Source of the DNA: Oscillospiraceae bacterium
Lineage (GTDB): Bacteria; Bacillota; Clostridia; Oscillospirales; Acutalibacteraceae
Direction of reading: 5' to 3'
Assembly: GCA_029225165.1 (NCBI GenBank)
Contig: JAQXVY010000051.1
Location: forward strand, 1-42,790
DNA: 42,790 nt
A program made the position numbers and the translations under genes. Shown one piece after another: positions 34,762 through 42,790 of the stretch (position 1 is its first letter; every line of letters starts with the position of its first letter). The notes below the pieces were generated by a model, which worked only from the letters and a program-made list of their open reading frames with translations, was not told where the DNA came from and made no database searches.

Positions 34762-37700
34762 TTACCACTTCAAATGGCGGATTTCCTGTACTATTCTTGA
34801 ACAGTTGTTTTTGTCTATAAAGGCATAGCTGTCCTCACGCATCAGCTTGTATTCGTAAGGCAGTTTAAAGTCCATTCCTATGGACTTTTCAAGGTCGTCA
34901 AGGAGCTTGTCAAGGGTAAGACTTCTGTCGCCGAAAAGTTCCTTTTCCATATTGATGTATGAGCCGTGAATACTGTTGTAAATGTCGTAGTCAAACTGAT
35001 AGAACAGTATTGGCTTGTTCATATAGAACACATCCCAGCAAACCGAGCTGTAATCGGTGATAAGGAGCTTACACCTCATCATCAGTTCATTGAGTGGCTC
35101 CTCGCCGTAAGGAATAATCCTGATGCGGTTGCTGTCAACATTAAAGTTACATATATAGTCCTTAAACTTTGGATGAATGTAGAAGTTCAGGGTCAGGTCG
35201 TTTGTTTCAAGGATTTTCTTTAGCCTTTCGCTGTGGAGTAACTCCATATAATTCTTGTAGTAGTCGCTCTCCACAAATTCGCTGTCCTGAATTTCGTCAA
35301 GCCAGCTTCTCCAGGTCGGCATAAGGAGGATTTCCCTTAAATTTTGTGACTTATCCTCAAGCTCATCCCACCTTGCAAGACCTGTCACGCACACTTCTTC
35401 GGGAGCATAGCCGAAAATTTTTGTAACAATATTCTTCTCCGCCTGAGATGATGTAACAAACACGCTGGCTGCACTTGGCTTTGTTCTGCCGTAAAGGAAG
35501 TCAACCCTCTTTAGCGCCAGAACTCCGTGTTGGAGGAAGAACAGCTTTTTCTGCTTTACAAATTTTTCGATTGGTGAACAGTTGGGTCGCCAAGCGTAAA
35601 TGTGGGGAATTGAGTCGGAGGACACAAGGAGTCTGCTTGAAAGCAGGTAAATCATATGCTTTAGTGAAAGGAAGTCTATTACATTTTTGTCGTACTTCTT
35701 AACCCTTTGATAGTCCTGTGCCTTTTTGTCAATTACATAGTAAATCTCTGCGTCCAGCCTTTTCTCTGCGTTATGCTCCATACAATGCTTAAAGAAACAG
35801 TATCCGTTGTCCTGAGCGCAGTTGCAGAACTTTTCGTAGGTAAGGATAATCTTCTTTTGGCGATAGTGTTTTTTGAACAGCTTGTAAATCACCATTGCAA
35901 TAAATTCCTTGATTTTGAACAGCCGTGAATCAAAGGAGGTCTGCTCACGCACCATAAATGCTATGGTGTTGATTGTGGTGAAGTACGGGAAGAACACATC
36001 AATACCCTCGTCAGTCTTTTGACGGTATTCGTTCTTTGTAAAAAGATTTTTAAAGCTAAACAGCTTATTGTCAATCTCATCTTCACTAACCTTGATTGAG
36101 GCAAAGTAAGGGTTTTCGCCCTCCTTATAAACGGCAAAAATATCCCATATTATTCTGCGTAAATCAATTTTAGCAAGGTCAAAAACTGCCTTGATGTACC
36201 TTCTGCCATTCTTTGTAAAGTGGGTTGCACTTTCAAAATGCACCTGCTTGTCCTCACTCTTTTTGTAGCGGTATGAAAGGGCAAAGCCGGTAAAATTATA
36301 ATTGCTGTCGGTAATATCCGCACTGACAAGGAGCTTGTTGCTCTTGAATTTTAAATCCTTCAAATCAACAAAATCCAAGTCCTTTCGGGACATAATGCTG
36401 TCCCTGAGCCTGATGTAGAAAAATCCGTTGGGACTGTACATAGGCTCCAGCTTTACAAGGGTATCACCCACATTGAATGACGCAACAGTCGGCAGCACCC
36501 TTGCGTGTACATCCAAAAGGTTAATATCTGTTTTTTCTCCCACATATTCTGCCGACTTGATTTTGGCACAGTACAAATATCCGTTGTAGGAGAATGACGC
36601 ACATACAAGGTATGCCCTGGCAGAAAAGTCCCTGACATTTTCTTTCATATTCTCAAAATCAACCTTAAAACTGCTGTTGTCAATCCTCTTTGTGTCAAGG
36701 ATAACCTTTTCCTTAGTCTTTGAGTTGTACACAAAAACCTTTACATTGTCCACAGTGGTCATATCTGCGTTAAAGTGGATGTGATATGCACCGTCCTGTA
36801 CACTGTGGTCGCCAAACATTACTCTTGCAGGAACAAATTCCGGTTCCATAATAAGGCTGTCTATCTTTTTGTCAAGGATTTCTGTGCCAATGTTTGGAAG
36901 AACATTGATAAACTGGAGTTCGTTGTTGTTTGAACGGAAGGTAAACTCCATCAAATCCATATTCTGCCGTCCGTTATCCACAATGGCAAGGTGCTTTATG
37001 TCAACACTAAGCTGTGGTGTAAGGGTTTTGATATTTGTATAGTATCTCTCACCCTCAAGGTCATAAAAGACTCTCAGCTTTAGCACCTCCGGATTAGGCA
37101 GCTTTAAAAAATGCCTGTCGTACCTGCATTTCAGGATACAGTAATCCTCATTTTCTTCAACCTCTGTGGGCTGAATTTCGTAGTAAACCTCAGGTGCGTC
37201 CGCAGTTTTCGGGGACGCTAAAAGTGATATGCCCATTTTGGCAGCTGACGGGTATTTATCCAGCCTTAAGTCAAAGCAAAACTTATCCTCAACAACATCA
37301 AAGCTAAGGATATGGTTGTTTGTACAGTAGTTTAACTTGCGTTTTTCCTCATAAAGTGCAAAGCCAAAGTAACCGTTAGAGGTTATGTTCATCGCAAGCA
37401 GTTCTTTTTCGCCCTCTAATTCACCCTTTGCCACAACATCATAGAAAAGTACTCGTTTGTTATTTGTTGCCTTAAACTCCGCCTTAACACTTGGGTTGTA
37501 AAGTCGCTTAAAGGTTAAAATGCTGTCGCTTTCAAACACCATATACAGCTTGAAACGCAGTGCAGATTTTTTTAAGGATAAAAAGTCAAAGCCGTCAAGC
37601 TCCAACTTGTAATTATTTTCCTGCAAAGCAACCTCTTGATACCAAACGCTTTTGTTGTCTGTGTCAAGAATTGCAAAGGCTACGGCAGATGAGTAATTTT

Positions 37701-37824
37701 CATTCTCGTGTGTAAAGCCCAGTGTGACAAAATTTTCACCGCAAGATAATAATTCGGCGTGAACAACGCCCTTTATGAAAACTTCTTTATCTGTTAATTT
37801 ATTCAAGGAACCAAAATATGCCAT
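34762..37824 (-). CDS. CDP-glycerol glycerophosphotransferase-family protein (TagF-like)
   Basis: 1020 residues. The C-terminal ~380 residues are a Glyphos_transf domain with all expected motifs: KKIILTYEKFCNCAQDNGYC, FFLQHGVLALKR (His766), VTGLARWDELEDK, LLMPTWRSWL (PTW 836-838), LNFYIHPKFKD (His884-Pro885) and LITDYSSVCWDVFY. Family members polymerise or transfer glycerol phosphate from CDP-glycerol in teichoic-acid synthesis at the inner membrane face. The long N-terminal part (about 600 residues, beta-rich, repeated IRLRDS and YNGYLYCAKIK-type segments) is unusual for TagF and is shared with the paralogue. No signal peptide. Downstream of an ABC exporter pair in the same direction, but with its own promoter and terminator. 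The product polymer is unknown. Confidence 0.88.
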   Translation of the reverse strand: MAYFGSLNKLTDKEVFIKGVVHAELLSCGENFVTLGFTHENENYSSAVAFAILDTDNKSVWYQEVALQENNYKLELDGFDFLSLKKSALRFKLYMVFESDSILTFKRLYNPSVKAEFKATNNKRVLFYDVVAKGELEGEKELLAMNITSNGYFGFALYEEKRKLNYCTNNHILSFDVVEDKFCFDLRLDKYPSAAKMGISLLASPKTADAPEVYYEIQPTEVEENEDYCILKCRYDRHFLKLPNPEVLKLRVFYDLEGERYYTNIKTLTPQLSVDIKHLAIVDNGRQNMDLMEFTFRSNNNELQFINVLPNIGTEILDKKIDSLIMEPEFVPARVMFGDHSVQDGAYHIHFNADMTTVDNVKVFVYNSKTKEKVILDTKRIDNSSFKVDFENMKENVRDFSARAYLVCASFSYNGYLYCAKIKSAEYVGEKTDINLLDVHARVLPTVASFNVGDTLVKLEPMYSPNGFFYIRLRDSIMSRKDLDFVDLKDLKFKSNKLLVSADITDSNYNFTGFALSYRYKKSEDKQVHFESATHFTKNGRRYIKAVFDLAKIDLRRIIWDIFAVYKEGENPYFASIKVSEDEIDNKLFSFKNLFTKNEYRQKTDEGIDVFFPYFTTINTIAFMVREQTSFDSRLFKIKEFIAMVIYKLFKKHYRQKKIILTYEKFCNCAQDNGYCFFKHCMEHNAEKRLDAEIYYVIDKKAQDYQRVKKYDKNVIDFLSLKHMIYLLSSRLLVSSDSIPHIYAWRPNCSPIEKFVKQKKLFFLQHGVLALKRVDFLYGRTKPSAASVFVTSSQAEKNIVTKIFGYAPEEVCVTGLARWDELEDKSQNLREILLMPTWRSWLDEIQDSEFVESDYYKNYMELLHSERLKKILETNDLTLNFYIHPKFKDYICNFNVDSNRIRIIPYGEEPLNELMMRCKLLITDYSSVCWDVFYMNKPILFYQFDYDIYNSIHGSYINMEKELFGDRSLTLDKLLDDLEKSIGMDFKLPYEYKLMREDSYAFIDKNNCSRIVQEIRHLKW

Positions 37825-37850
37825 CCATTGCCCCTCCTGTATTACGAACT

Positions 37851-37880
37851 ATTATACCACACAACCCCATATAATTACAA
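37851..37880 (-). promoter_or_regulatory. Promoter of the upstream TagF-like paralogue
   Basis: Minus strand TTGTAA (37880-37875), 18 bases, TATAAT (37856-37851), then an aggagggg ribosome site and ATG 37824. Confidence 0.7.
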
Positions 37881-37894
37881 TATATTTTACAAAA

Positions 37895-39625
37895 CTAATC
37901 AAACTGGCTTGTATAAAGCTCAAAGTAAAAGCCTTTTTTGGCAATTAATTCCTTGTGAGTTCCCCTCTCCACAACATTTCCGTCCCTCATAACAAGTATA
38001 AGGTCGCTTTCCACAATGGTTTTAAGACGGTGGGCTACAACAAAGCTTGTCCTGTCCTTCATCAGCTTCATAAATGAACGGGTAATCCTCTGCTCCGTAA
38101 CAAGGTCAATGGAGCTTGTCGCCTCGTCCAAAATCAGTATGGGCGGAGGGTTCAGCATAAGCCTTGTAATACAGATAAGCTGTTTTTGTCCTGTTGAAAG
38201 GTTGCCACCGTCCTCACCAACAACGGTGTCGTAGCCGTTGGGGAGCTTTTTAATAAAGGAATGAGCGTGGCTCTTTTTTGATGCTTCAATAATTTCTTCC
38301 CTTGTTGCACTTTTGTTGCCAAAGGCAATATTCTCCCCTATTGTACCCTGCTTTAGCCAAGTGTCCTGTAGCACCATTCCAATGTTTTCACGAAGTGATT
38401 TTCGGCTGACGGTGTTGATGTCAATGCCGTCAAGTATAATTTTACCACTGTCAATGTCGTAAAAACGCATCAGCAGATTGATAAGGGTAGTTTTTCCACA
38501 GCCTGTGGGGCCTACAACGGCAAGTCGCTGACCGCTTTTTAAGCTAAAGTTCAAGTCCTCAATTAAGGGTTTATTCTTGTCGTAGGAAAAGTCCACATTT
38601 TCAAGCCTAAAGTCACCCTTAATGCTCTGTGGCAGTGATTTATCCTGCACCGACTCCTTTGGTGCGTCAATAACCTCAAGTATTCTTCCGGCACAGGCTA
38701 TTGCATTTTGCAGTTCGGTAACAACACCAGTGATGTCGTTAAAGGGCTTTGTGTACTGATTTGCATAGGCAAGGAAAGCAGACAAATCACCAACGGAGAA
38801 TGTACTGCTGTTCATAGCAAAAAGCGCTCCGCCAACTGCAACCGAGGCATAAACAAGGGAGTTTATGAACCTTGTACCGGGGTTTGTAATTGAGGAATAG
38901 AATGTTGCGTTAAGTGAGGTTTTACCCAGTTCATCATTGATTTCGTCAAATTCCTGCTGATTTTTTTCTTCCCTGTGATAAGCCTTTACCGTCTTTATGT
39001 TGCTTATCATCTCCTCAACGAATGAGGTTTCCTTTCCCCTTTGCTCGCTCTGTCTTTTAAAATATTTGTATGTCTTTTTGGCAATAAACTTGCTGACAAA
39101 AAGTGAAATGGGCGTCAGCACAACAACGATTAGTGCAATCCAAACATTAATAGTGAACATAAAGAAAAGTGTTCCCAAAATAGTCACAACACCGGTAAAA
39201 AGGTTTTGAAAGCCAAGTATCAAGCCGTCGGAAAACTGCTCTGCATCGGAGATTATACGGCTTACAATGTCGCCTGTTTCCCGACTGTCAATGTAGGAAA
39301 TGGGCACAGTCTGAATTGTGTTAAATGCGTCACTTCGCATATCTCTGACGGTGTAGTTTGCAATTTTTGTATTCAGAGTTGTTGTAAAGTACTGGCTGAC
39401 ACCGGCAAGCAAAAGTGCAACAAGGATTTTTACAAGAATTTCCCCAACCCTTACAAAGTCAACATTCCCCATACCCACAATACTGTCAATGGCTTCACCT
39501 GCAAGTACAGGGATATACAGAGTGCATATTGTGGAAATCAAGGATAATACAAGGGATAGGATAAAAGAATACTTATACCTTCCGATATACCTGATAACCC
39601 GTTTAATAATCTTACCGCCGGTCAT
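37895..39625 (-). CDS. ABC exporter half-transporter with canonical ATPase residues
   Basis: 576 residues from ATG 39625, 7 bases after aaggagg; the GTG just upstream is less well placed. Six membrane helices (about 1-310) are followed by an ATP-binding domain: Walker A GPTGCGKTT, Q-loop VLQDTW, signature LSTGQKQ (non-canonical Thr), Walker B with catalytic Glu ILILDEATSSID, and switch His in VVAHRL. It pairs with the 39939-41639 protein, whose site is degenerate, to form a heterodimeric BmrCD/TM287-288-type exporter. Substrate unknown (drug, lipid or peptide). The gene lies downstream of its partner on the same strand, separated by a palindromic element. Confidence 0.9.
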   Translation of the reverse strand: MTGGKIIKRVIRYIGRYKYSFILSLVLSLISTICTLYIPVLAGEAIDSIVGMGNVDFVRVGEILVKILVALLLAGVSQYFTTTLNTKIANYTVRDMRSDAFNTIQTVPISYIDSRETGDIVSRIISDAEQFSDGLILGFQNLFTGVVTILGTLFFMFTINVWIALIVVVLTPISLFVSKFIAKKTYKYFKRQSEQRGKETSFVEEMISNIKTVKAYHREEKNQQEFDEINDELGKTSLNATFYSSITNPGTRFINSLVYASVAVGGALFAMNSSTFSVGDLSAFLAYANQYTKPFNDITGVVTELQNAIACAGRILEVIDAPKESVQDKSLPQSIKGDFRLENVDFSYDKNKPLIEDLNFSLKSGQRLAVVGPTGCGKTTLINLLMRFYDIDSGKIILDGIDINTVSRKSLRENIGMVLQDTWLKQGTIGENIAFGNKSATREEIIEASKKSHAHSFIKKLPNGYDTVVGEDGGNLSTGQKQLICITRLMLNPPPILILDEATSSIDLVTEQRITRSFMKLMKDRTSFVVAHRLKTIVESDLILVMRDGNVVERGTHKELIAKKGFYFELYTSQFD

Positions 39626-39679
39626 CACTGCACCTCCTTGTTAATAAAGTAACTATAATTTTAAAATATATATTCTCAT

Positions 39680-39892
39680 AGTCAGGCTCCCTCGGATGAG
39701 GGGGCTGTCGGCTATGCCGACTGGGGGAGTGAAAAAGTAGTCAATGTATCTTGGTAGGTCTTTAGATGTCAAAGTATAAATCAGAACACATAACCACACT
39801 ATCTTCTAAAGACAAAAAGAGATAAAGAGAACACTTTTTCCCTCCTTCCACCGCAAGCGGTTCCCCTCCCTCGTCTGAGGGAGGCTGGCTGT
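39680..39892. repeat. Palindromic ~210-bp intergenic element (Ruminococcaceae-type)
   Basis: The outer arms, GCTCCCTCGGATGAGGGGGC (39687-39706) and CCTCCCTCGTCTGAGGGAGG (about 39866-39885), are near-complementary inverted copies and each also contains a small palindrome. Inner arms GGGGGAGTGAAAAAGT and ACACTTTTTCCCTCC pair as well, and small hairpins GTCGGCTATGCCGAC and ACCGCAAGCGGT lie within. It fills most of the 313-base gap between the two ABC genes; no ORF is seen. Elements of this look are common in clostridial genomes, from memory. Confidence 0.75.
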
Positions 39893-39938
39893 AACCCAAA
39901 TTGCATACTCATCTTGTACTTATCTTAAGTTTACAACA

Positions 39939-41639
39939 TTATTTATTACAGGAAGAATAAATTTCCCTATAGGTTTCGCAGTTTTCTATAAGTTCACTGT
40001 GTTTACCCACACCCTCAAGAATTCCGTCATTAAGCACAAGGATTTTGTCGCAATGTTCAACGGTTGATGTCCTTTGAGAGATGATAAAGGTAGTTCTGTC
40101 CTTGGAGTTTTCCTCTAAAGCACTCCTTAACATTTTATCCGTCTTGTAGTCAAGGGCAGAAAAGCTGTCGTCAAGGATAAGGACAGGTGTTTTCCTGACA
40201 AGCGCCCTTGCAATACTCAGCCTTTGCTTTTGACCGCCTGATAAATTTTTGCCCTGTTCAAGCACCTGTTCATCAAGTCCCTTTGACTTTTTATCTATAA
40301 TCTCCTGTGACTGAGAAATTTTAACAGCATTTTCAATGTCCTTTTCCTTTGCGACGTCCGACCCAAAGGTTATGTTATCCCTGATTGTACCACGGAACAT
40401 TGTAGCCTTTTGCATAACAACAGAAACGCTTTCATTAAGCTCATCCTGTGTATAATTTAAGATATTTTTGTTGTCAATAAAAATATCACCTTTCGTTGCC
40501 TCGTAAAATCCTGAAAGCAGACTTACAAGGCTTGTTTTACCACTACCTGTACCGCCGATTATGCCAACGGTTTCACCCTTTTTCACATCAAAGGAAATAT
40601 TTTTAAGGCTGTATTCATCATTGTCGTTGTAGCTTAGTGAAACATTGTCAAAGGTGATGTAACTACCTGTTTCCCTGTCAACACCAACAGGCTTTTTGTG
40701 TTCCTCCATTGTGAGAATAGCGTCAACCCTGTTTTTACAGGCAATAGCCTTAGTTTCCGTAATGATAAGGTTAGCAAGCTTAATAAGCTCAACGAGAATT
40801 TGTGACATATAGTTGTAAAGGGCTACAACCTCACCCTGACTAATCACCCCTGCGTCAACACGAATTGCACCAACATAGATAAGTCCGATTATGCCAAGGT
40901 TGATGATTACAAATGTTGCAGGGTTCATCACAGAGGAAATAATGTTTGCAGTTTGCTGAAATTTCAGCAGTCTGCTGTTTTCTTCATCAAGGGAATTAAT
41001 CTCATTTTCCTCCTGATTAAAGGCACGGATAACACGCACACCCTTAACATTTTCCTTTGTCCGTAAAAGCACCCTGTCAAGCTGATTTTGCACCCTTTTA
41101 AATCGGGGAATTGTAAGGTACATAACCGCAAAAACAACAATAGCAAGTAGGGGAACTACAACAGCAAACACAATCGCACTTGTTGAGTCCACATAAAAAG
41201 CCATAATTGTTGCGCCGATTACAATAAAAGGCGAACGCAACAGCAGTCGCAAAAACATATTTATTCCCGTTTGAATTTGGTTTACATCACTTGTCATTCT
41301 TGTAATAAGGGTTGACGAGCCGATACCGTCAAGCTGTTTAAAGGAAAGCCTTTGTATCTTACTAAACAGTGCACTCCTAAGCCCTGTACAAGCACCGATA
41401 GCCGCCCTTGCCGCAAAGTACTGTGCTGTGATTGCAGAAACAAGACCCACAACAGCAAGCAGTACAAGGATAAGACACCTTACAATGATGTAAGTGCTGT
41501 CACCGCTGTTAATTCCGTTGTCAATAATATCTGCAACAACAAGAGGTACAATAAGCTCAAAGGACGCCTCAAGCAGCTTAAACAGAGGTGCAAGAATTGA
41601 CTGAACCTTATATTTTTTTAAAAACGATAAACTTTTCAT
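39939..41639 (-). CDS. ABC exporter half-transporter with degenerate ATPase site
   Basis: 566 residues: six membrane helices (about 1-300) and an ATP-binding domain. Walker A GGTGSGKTS and signature LSGGQKQ are canonical, but the catalytic Glu after Walker B is Asp (LILDDSFSALD) and the switch His is Gln (IISQRTST). These two changes are the hallmark of the degenerate subunit in heterodimeric exporters such as TM287/288 and BmrCD. Together with the canonical partner downstream it should form one asymmetric transporter. The ATG follows a taggaac site. gltX ends 67 bases upstream at a terminator. Confidence 0.9.
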   Translation of the reverse strand: MKSLSFLKKYKVQSILAPLFKLLEASFELIVPLVVADIIDNGINSGDSTYIIVRCLILVLLAVVGLVSAITAQYFAARAAIGACTGLRSALFSKIQRLSFKQLDGIGSSTLITRMTSDVNQIQTGINMFLRLLLRSPFIVIGATIMAFYVDSTSAIVFAVVVPLLAIVVFAVMYLTIPRFKRVQNQLDRVLLRTKENVKGVRVIRAFNQEENEINSLDEENSRLLKFQQTANIISSVMNPATFVIINLGIIGLIYVGAIRVDAGVISQGEVVALYNYMSQILVELIKLANLIITETKAIACKNRVDAILTMEEHKKPVGVDRETGSYITFDNVSLSYNDNDEYSLKNISFDVKKGETVGIIGGTGSGKTSLVSLLSGFYEATKGDIFIDNKNILNYTQDELNESVSVVMQKATMFRGTIRDNITFGSDVAKEKDIENAVKISQSQEIIDKKSKGLDEQVLEQGKNLSGGQKQRLSIARALVRKTPVLILDDSFSALDYKTDKMLRSALEENSKDRTTFIISQRTSTVEHCDKILVLNDGILEGVGKHSELIENCETYREIYSSCNK

Positions 41640-41670
41640 AATAATATAGTTCCTAATTGATAGCTAAAAT

Positions 41671-41694
41671 ATAAGTCGCCAAAAGGCGACTTAT
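41671..41694 (-). terminator. gltX terminator
   Basis: ATAAGTCGCC/GGCGACTTAT with an AAAA loop, then an AT-rich tail on the minus strand, 13 bases beyond the gltX stop. Confidence 0.75.
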
Positions 41695-41706
41695 AATAAT
41701 AGTTTG

Positions 41707-42790
41707 TTACAGCTCTTCTATTGCCTTTTCAATTCTCTCCTGCATATCCTCCTTGCCTATAATCTGACAAATTGTACACAGGTCAGGTGTGTTTGACAGT
41801 CCTGTTATTGCAATACGGATAACCTCGGACACCTGTGCAACAGAGCCGATGTATTTTTCAGGTTCTTTCTTGTAGGCTTTCATATCTGTTGTAAAGCCAA
41901 GCTCCTCTGAAAGTGCCTTTACCTTGTTAAACCAAGCGGAATTGTCGTCATTTTCGTCATAGGTTTCAAGGTACTTTGTAAGGATAGCCTTAACTGTTTC
42001 ACCGTCATAATTATACTCATTAGCAGGCACAAAGGTTTCCTTAAAGAAGTAAGAAAGACTGCTGATAATCTGCTTTGCGTATGCAAAGTCCTTTCTTCTT
42101 CTCTTTTGGTTAAGTCCCATACAAAGGGTAAGCACCTTTTCCATATACTCCCTGTCGCCGAAGTACAAATCATAGTGTTCGCTGTCATACTCACGCACCC
42201 AAGCTTCAAGGAAAGAATAAACCTCTTCAAGTGACATCTTTGCAAATTCCTTTTTACAGATGTCGTGGAACTTTTGCAAATCAAAGAGCGCACCGCTTTG
42301 TGACATCTTCTTAACAGAGAATGGGAATTCGTTGATGTCCTTGTCAGGGTTTTTGTCGTGCCATTCCTCAAAGTTGCTGTTTAGAAGTGTGAGGAGATAC
42401 ACCTTTACAGTATATGGGTGGTAGCCGTCCTGACGGTAAAAGTCAAGTGAAAGCTCAGGGTCTTTCCTCTTGCTCAACTTTCTCTTGCTGTTGTTTTCCA
42501 TCTTCATAAGGTGGGCGGTGTGGGCATACTTTAGCTGTTTAAAGCCAAGCACCTGATTAAGCTGGAAGTGAGTTGGCACAGAGCTTAGCCACTCGTTGCC
42601 ACGGATAACAAGGGTTGTACCCATAAGATTGTCGTCAATTACGTGGGCAAAGTGGTATGTTGGCACACCGTCACTCTTTAGAATAACAATATCGTGAGTG
42701 TTCTCAGGGAATGAGATTTTGCCCATAATCTTATCTTCAATTGTAATTTCTTTATCTTCACTGCCTGGGGACTTTAATCTTAGAACCCAA
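41707..42790 (-). CDS. gltX: Glutamate--tRNA ligase, C-terminal part (5' end outside window)
   Basis: The frame is open to the window edge and reads LKSPGSEDKEITIEDKIMGK before the methionine at 42726, so that ATG is internal. The product charges tRNA-Glu with glutamate (in many clostridia also tRNA-Gln). Visible: VLKSDGVPTYHFAHVIDD, RGNEWLSSVPTH, and the KMSKS-equivalent KRKLSKRKDPE that positions ATP, followed by the helical anticodon-binding domain. The N-terminal HIGH motif lies outside the window. This looks like the non-discriminating clostridial type, by length and sequence style only. Confidence 0.93.
   Translation of the reverse strand, partial: WVLRLKSPGSEDKEITIEDKIMGKISFPENTHDIVILKSDGVPTYHFAHVIDDNLMGTTLVIRGNEWLSSVPTHFQLNQVLGFKQLKYAHTAHLMKMENNSKRKLSKRKDPELSLDFYRQDGYHPYTVKVYLLTLLNSNFEEWHDKNPDKDINEFPFSVKKMSQSGALFDLQKFHDICKKEFAKMSLEEVYSFLEAWVREYDSEHYDLYFGDREYMEKVLTLCMGLNQKRRRKDFAYAKQIISSLSYFFKETFVPANEYNYDGETVKAILTKYLETYDENDDNSAWFNKVKALSEELGFTTDMKAYKKEPEKYIGSVAQVSEVIRIAITGLSNTPDLCTICQIIGKEDMQERIEKAIEEL

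Overview
The window looks like a low-GC gut Clostridia chromosome (Bacillota, Ruminococcaceae-like). Genes have strong AGGAGG-type ribosome sites and consensus sigma-A promoters. There are TTG and GTG starts, clostridial ICE genes of the Tn1549/CTn kind, and two families of small palindromic repeats of the type common in this group. The genus is an inference; no rRNA is present.

Positions 1 to about 18,150 are a mobile-element relic carrying a complete lactose and galactose pathway. Broken pieces of a conjugative element (3' end of a Cpl-7/CW_7 amidase, an SH3 fragment, an HTH fragment, a DUF3852-like membrane protein without a start, the C-terminal third of a VirD4/TraG coupling protein, an HTH gene, a SHOCT-like gene and three tandem serine recombinases) surround two sugar operons. 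The first runs leftwards: lacS (GPH symporter), lacZ (GH2 beta-galactosidase) and mgsA (methylglyoxal synthase with an in-frame stop at codon 14), with a divergent AraC-type regulator. The second runs rightwards: galK, galE, galT (class II) and galM, with a divergent LacI/GalR-type regulator. Together they import lactose, split it and run the whole Leloir pathway. The amidase 3' end with its terminator occurs twice (219-312 and 14012-14103), bracketing both operons, so the cargo appears to have been built into one or two ICE copies by recombination that removed the transfer genes.

Positions 18,200 to 20,200 hold a solitary gene for a predicted PD-(D/E)XK nuclease fused to a DUF2075/Schlafen-group-3-type helicase, with an iterated motif upstream. 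It lies between the recombinases and core genes and may be a defence gene.

From 20,480 on the content is core chromosome: rlmD and murC (divergent), a rubredoxin, a DnaC/DnaI-like loader with a DnaD-domain partner, tRNA-Gly(GCC), a TSCPD protein, apgM-prfB, a prokaryotic RING/zinc-ribbon membrane protein followed by galU (which makes the UDP-glucose that the Leloir pathway needs), two tandem 1000-residue CDP-glycerol glycerophosphotransferase paralogues (one with changed active-site motifs), a heterodimeric ABC exporter pair with one degenerate ATP site, and the 3' part of gltX running off the window. Two near-identical 145-bp palindromic elements sit at 26455-26599 and 31281-31425, and an unrelated ~210-bp one separates the ABC genes.

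The most notable features are the lactose/Leloir island inside an ICE relic, its regulatory architecture (21-bp-phased AraC repeats; a GalR operator placed identically inside both divergent promoters), the nuclease-helicase, and the degenerate TagF-like paralogue.
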